From Chitinophaga pollutisoli (GTDB taxonomy: Bacteria; Bacteroidota; Bacteroidia; Chitinophagales; Chitinophagaceae), in contig NZ_CP149822.1 in the NCBI RefSeq assembly GCF_038396755.1, positions 4,804,001 to 4,868,000 on the forward strand: a DNA stretch of 64,000 nucleotides, in the 5' to 3' direction. Both the position numbers and the translations under genes were made by a program. Under the pieces are notes generated by a model. That model did not search any database, was not told where the DNA came from, and saw only the letters and a program-made list of their open reading frames with translations. Positions 61,059 to 64,000 of the stretch are shown here, piece after piece. Every line of letters begins with the position of its first letter. Position 1 is the stretch's first letter.

Positions 61059-61210
61059 GCTTGCTGGACAGATTAATATGTTTAGAATAGTTGTGCTCAT
61101 TTCTACAACAATCGGAAAGTCATAATTGGACATTCATCCGGCAGAAAAAATTTTAACGGGCTCTCAAAATATTGATAATCAGCATGGTGTATTTTAACAT
61201 GGATAATCGT

Positions 61211-61245
61211 AAAAAAGGAAATCCGGGCACATGGACCCGGATTTC
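61211..61245 (-). terminator. Intrinsic terminator after the alpha/beta hydrolase gene
   Basis: Minus-strand stem GAAATCCGGG / CCCGGATTTC with an 8-nt loop, then CTTTTTT; 34 bp after the stop. Confidence 0.85.
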
Positions 61246-61278
61246 TCCATTCTACACGCTACTCCCTGCGGTGGCGGG

Positions 61279-62055
61279 TTACAGTTCCCTGGCTGCGCCG
61301 AGTATGATTTCCGTTACTTTTTGAGGCATGGAGACCATGGGTACATGGCTGGATTTCAGTTCGGTGGTTTTCGCTTTGATCATTTTTGCTTCGGCCCTGG
61401 CGAGGACGGGAGGCACCATATGATCTTCCATTCCGATAATGGCCCAGGAGGGTTTTGACTTCCAGGCGGCGGTGGAGATTTTGGTGACGGTAGCTTTTGT
61501 GGCCCAGGGGGTTTGGGTGGCGAAGATGACCTGCCTATCCGTTTCCGGGAGGTCCTGCGCGAAATGCTGGTGGATGCCTTTGGAAGACAGACTGATGAAG
61601 CCCTCGGCATCCGGCTTGAATTCGGCGCTGCCGGGAGCGGCGGGGTAGGGCTGCACCACGTCCATCACCGACTGGCCGTCGTTGGGAATAAGCGCGGCCA
61701 CGTAAACCAGGCCTGCTACTTTGGGGTCGTTCCCCGCTTCGGTGATCACCATACCGCCGTAGGAATGGCCAACGAGCAGCACGGGCCCATCCATCAGCGC
61801 GATGGCTCTTTTGGTGGCAGCTACGTCGTCTTCCAGGGAAATGAGCGGATTTTGCACGGCGATAACATTGAGGCCGGCGGCGGTGAGCCCTGGGATCACT
61901 TTCGACCAGCTGGAGCCGTCGGCGAAGGCGCCGTGAACGAGCACCACGTTTTTAATGCCTTTGGGGATGGACTGGGAATATGCGTCCTGGGGGGCGGATG
62001 CTGCCATTGCTGCGGAAAGCACGGTGGTGGCGATGGTTTTTTTGATGGTAGACAT
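61279..62055 (-). CDS. Secreted alpha/beta hydrolase
   Basis: 258 residues with a signal peptide (MSTIKKTIATTVLSAAMAAS, cleavage near DAYSQ). The oxyanion HGAFADGSS and nucleophile elbow VGHSYGGMV (Ser in GHSYGG) are clear; the catalytic His is likely in the SSHVPMVSMP end region, and an acidic residue in IIGMEDHMVPP. This is the common esterase/hydrolase type with ENVVLVHGAF-like starts (here KNVVLVHGAF), homologous to pyrethroid- or plant methyl-ester-like hydrolases. The substrate is unknown. Single gene between two terminator or promoter regions. Confidence 0.9.
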   Translation of the reverse strand: MSTIKKTIATTVLSAAMAASAPQDAYSQSIPKGIKNVVLVHGAFADGSSWSKVIPGLTAAGLNVIAVQNPLISLEDDVAATKRAIALMDGPVLLVGHSYGGMVITEAGNDPKVAGLVYVAALIPNDGQSVMDVVQPYPAAPGSAEFKPDAEGFISLSSKGIHQHFAQDLPETDRQVIFATQTPWATKATVTKISTAAWKSKPSWAIIGMEDHMVPPVLARAEAKMIKAKTTELKSSHVPMVSMPQKVTEIILGAAREL

Positions 62056-62256
62056 ACTTTTAATTTTTATGGTTTAAATTTTGGAGAGACAAATACTTCA
62101 TTTCATGGATGCTGCCCTGTTATTTGCAAGCGGCAAGCCATCATGTAACAAATTGATTAACAATGCCTGACTGGTTATAGTCGGTTTTTTTGTGTCTGGA
62201 TATCGTAATTCCACGATGTTAAACCCGGCATTTCGGCAGGAACTAAAACCCATAGT

Positions 62257-62652
62257 ATGTTTACGATTGACCAAATTGAGGAGGCGCATGGCAAAGTGCA
62301 ATCCGGCGCTGATTTTCCCGCTTACATCCGTGAGCTGGCGCAACTGGGCGTGAAGCGGTATGAAACCTTCGTTTCCGACGGGCATACCGATTATTACGGT
62401 CCACATGATGAGAAATCCGATACCCACGCTTCGCATACGCCATTGGAGGTGGCGCATACGGCAGACGTGGCGGGTTTCAATGAAGCGTTGAAAGTCCATC
62501 AGCAGGGGGGCACCAGTTATCCGGAGTTTCTGGCCGATTGCGCGAAGCATGGTGTGGAGAAATGGGAAGTGAAAGTTGACGAAGGAACGTGTACGTATTA
62601 TGATAAAACGGGGCGCGTGGTGCTGGAGGAATCCATCCCGCCAGCGGAGTAG
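62257..62652 (+). CDS. DUF1398-family protein
   Basis: 131 residues. FTIDQIEEAHGKVQSGADFPAYIRELAQLGVKRYETFVSDG is the family start (here split for length), with GHTDYYG and the end KWEVKVDEGTCTYYDKTGRVV. DUF1398 proteins occur widely (YbcV-type in enterobacteria, also in Bacteroidota) without a known function. No signal or membrane segment. Divergent from the hydrolase gene across 201 bp. Confidence 0.85.
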   Translation: MFTIDQIEEAHGKVQSGADFPAYIRELAQLGVKRYETFVSDGHTDYYGPHDEKSDTHASHTPLEVAHTADVAGFNEALKVHQQGGTSYPEFLADCAKHGVEKWEVKVDEGTCTYYDKTGRVVLEESIPPAE

Positions 62653-62725
62653 CGGCTTGAAAAGTTGGTGATGGAAGATGATGCCGTTTTTGTATTATTG
62701 CAATGTCATCATCCAATTCGTCTAC

Positions 62726-63589
62726 ATGCAAAGAAGAAACTTTATAAAAACGCTGGCGGTCGGCGCGGCAGGCCTGTCTGTTCCCGCATCCCTCCTGGCG
62801 CGTTCTGCGGGCCCCCGCGCGCTGGGGCTTCAGTTATATTCCGTACGCGACGCCGTGGCGAAAGATCTCCCCGGCACCCTGGAACGCCTGGCCAAACTGG
62901 GCTACACCCGCCTGGAAATCTACGGGTACGACGGGAAATTCTTCGGCAGGAACACCGCCGAATTCAAGAAGATGCTGTCGGGATCGGGCATGCAGGTCAT
63001 CAGCTCGCACCACCTGACGGGACATGGCATGAAAGCGAAAGGCACCTTGCTCGACGGGTGGGACAAAGCCGTGGAAGACCTCCACGCCCTCGGCGCCAAA
63101 TACATGGCCTGCGCCTATCTCTTCCCCGAAGAAAGGACCGGCGAATTCTACGCGAAATTGCCCGATCTGCTGAACAAATCCGCTGAACGCACGAAGGCCG
63201 CGGGTATCCAGTTCGCTTATCACAACCACGATTTCGAGTTCGAAAAATACGGCGACGCCACCTTATACGAACACCTCCTCAAGAAAACAGATCCGCAGCT
63301 CATGAAAATGGAGCTGGATCTCTATTGGGCCGTTAAAGCAGGGCAGGACCCGATCTCCTGGTTCGAAAAATACCCCGGCCGTTTCCCGCTGTGGCATGTA
63401 AAGGACATGGAAAAAGGTTCCGGTGATATTACGGAAGTCGGCAACGGCGCCATCGATTTCGACCGCATCTTCGCCGCGCGGCAGCAGGCAGGCTTGAAGG
63501 AATGGTTCGTGGAGCAGGATGAAAGCAAAGGCGATATTTTCAAAAGCATCGAACAAAGCCATAAATTCCTTGATACAAAAAGCTATTGA
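62726..63589 (+). CDS. Tat-exported sugar phosphate isomerase/epimerase-like protein
   Basis: 287 residues from the ATG giving MQRRNFIKTLAVGAAGLSVP, a twin-arginine type signal (RRNFIK). The rest is the xylose-isomerase-like TIM barrel: LGLQLYSVRDAVAKDLPGTLE, KLGYTRLEIYGYDG, YMACAYLFPEE, IQFAYHNHDFEFEK, MKMELDLYWAVKAGQDP and FPLWHVKDMEKGSGD. Metal-binding His/Glu/Asp residues sit in YHNHDFEF and LWHVKD. Such exported proteins act in sugar or inositol-like catabolism. It lies 2 bp before the start of the frameshifted DUF1493 gene. Confidence 0.9.
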   Translation: MQRRNFIKTLAVGAAGLSVPASLLARSAGPRALGLQLYSVRDAVAKDLPGTLERLAKLGYTRLEIYGYDGKFFGRNTAEFKKMLSGSGMQVISSHHLTGHGMKAKGTLLDGWDKAVEDLHALGAKYMACAYLFPEERTGEFYAKLPDLLNKSAERTKAAGIQFAYHNHDFEFEKYGDATLYEHLLKKTDPQLMKMELDLYWAVKAGQDPISWFEKYPGRFPLWHVKDMEKGSGDITEVGNGAIDFDRIFAARQQAGLKEWFVEQDESKGDIFKSIEQSHKFLDTKSY

Positions 63590-63591
63590 TC

Positions 63592-63889
63592 ATGCCTGAA
63601 AACCCGGAGTACGACGCACTGATTGCATTTGTGGCGGGCACATGGCCGGTTGACCGGGAAGCGCTCCATCGTGATCTGGAAATCGAAAATGATCTGGGCA
63701 TTACGGGGGATGATGGAGAAGAATTCATACTGAGTTGCGAAAGCATTTCATGTAGATATCTCAGGTTTTGAGATAGACCAGTATTTTGCGGCAGAGCCGG
63801 ACTGGTGGCGATCCGAAGTGAAAGCCGCGCCCCGGCGACTTACGATTGGCGATCTTGAGAAAGCCATTCACCAACAAAGATTACTGTAA
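63592..63889 (+). pseudogene. Frameshifted DUF1493-family gene
   Basis: The first frame (63592-63771) encodes MPENPEYDALIAFVAGTWPV and LEIENDLGITGDDGEEFI, then runs into unrelated residues and stops. From about 63735 another frame continues with AKAFHVDISGFEIDQYFAAE and PDWWRSEVKAAPRRLT, ending at TAA 63887-63889. Joined, the two parts give the DUF1493 pattern (DLGITGDDGxEF...FxVDxSGFExDxYF...EP). The span of 298 bases is one over a multiple of three, so one extra or two missing bases near CTGAGTTGCG explain it. It is a real mutation or a sequencing error; it probably formed an operon with the upstream isomerase-like gene. Confidence 0.7.
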
Positions 63890-63895
63890 ACAAAT

Positions 63896-64000
63896 TCATA
63901 AACCGCATTCGAAAGGATGCGGTTTATCTTTTCCCCCTGTATCAATTTCGAAACCTGCATTCAATACTTCCATAAAAATATCCATTGGTGAATTTTTATA
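63896..64000 (-). CDS. Possible C-terminal fragment of a minus-strand gene
   Basis: Reading in from the right edge, 34 codons stay open (YKNSPMDIFMEVLNAGFEID, then TGGKDKPHPFECGL) and end at TGA 63896-63898. The peptide has protein-like composition, but the frame is short and its end lies inside the hairpin at 63898-63927, so this could be chance. Confidence 0.25.
   Translation of the reverse strand, partial: YKNSPMDIFMEVLNAGFEIDTGGKDKPHPFECGL
63898..63931 (+). terminator. Intrinsic terminator after the DUF1493 gene
   Basis: 11-bp stem ATAAACCGCAT / ATGCGGTTTAT with an 8-nt loop, then CTTTT; 8 bp after the restored stop codon. Confidence 0.75.

Noticed and set aside
1..64000. CRISPR arrays, tRNA/rRNA genes, transposases, phage genes
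   Set aside because: No regularly spaced long repeats, cloverleaf-like segments, or transposase, integrase or phage motifs were recognised on either strand.

Overview
The window comes from a GC-rich member of the Bacteroidota, most likely a Chitinophagaceae (Chitinophaga-like) soil or rhizosphere bacterium. The evidence is a SusC/SusD pair beside a hybrid two-component regulator of the AraC type, a Bacteroidota-type promoter -7 box (TAnnTTTG) in front of an ArsR gene, the b558-type SdhC, many secreted proteins and lipoproteins with short N-terminal signals, and weak Shine-Dalgarno use. No rRNA, tRNA, CRISPR array, insertion sequence or phage gene was recognised. It reads as ordinary chromosome rich in accessory metabolism and signalling.

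Layout. 1-8.7 kb: a polysaccharide utilisation locus with the end of a hybrid sensor/regulator, a PA14-bearing GH31 enzyme (probable alpha-xylosidase), SusC and SusD. 8.7-16.0 kb: a signalling island with a secreted unknown, a LytS-type kinase with eroded ATP-binding boxes, a LytTR response regulator, a V4R-domain hybrid kinase in an operon with a flavin monooxygenase, and a divergent methyltransferase resembling PhcB-type signal synthases. Two arrays of 9-bp repeats at exact 21-bp spacing, matching the LytTR site consensus, lie before the kinase gene and in the monooxygenase/methyltransferase divergent promoter. 16-21 kb: a class A beta-lactamase-like serine hydrolase lacking the usual Glu166, a secreted unknown, a Ca2+-type P-ATPase and a small unknown. 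21.2-28.2 kb (minus strand): two tandem paralogous MacB/FtsX-type permeases, Ada and an EamA exporter. 28.4-33.6 kb: a secreted glycosidase-like protein, a PheP-like permease, an ArsR-AHSA1 gene pair with two palindromic operators, and a broken AraC-like remnant. 33.7-45.6 kb: a large MscS channel, a PVC-type haem dehydrogenase-like lipoprotein, a 3-hydroxyisobutyrate-dehydrogenase-like oxidoreductase, small secreted proteins, a TlpA-like thioredoxin, a phosphodiesterase-family enzyme, and a CsgG-like protein. 45.7-56.2 kb: a Pif1-like helicase, a CPA2 antiporter, DUF4268, a bestrophin, a CMD/YCII/ECF42 operon, a type II NADH dehydrogenase and an orphan SdhC. 56.2-64 kb: YCII, an NmrA-like protein, a four-GAF sigma-54 activator, an alpha/beta hydrolase, DUF1398, a Tat-exported sugar isomerase-like protein and a frameshifted DUF1493 gene.

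How it fits together. The strongest candidate for an undescribed system is 8.7-16.0 kb. Shared LytTR-type sites tie the two-component pair to a possible methyl-ester signal synthase and to a monooxygenase/ligand-sensing kinase operon. The eroded LytS partner raises the possibility that the hybrid kinase, which has its own receiver and Hpt domains, feeds the LytTR regulator. This is inference from sequence and recalled families; nothing here was tested by search or experiment.
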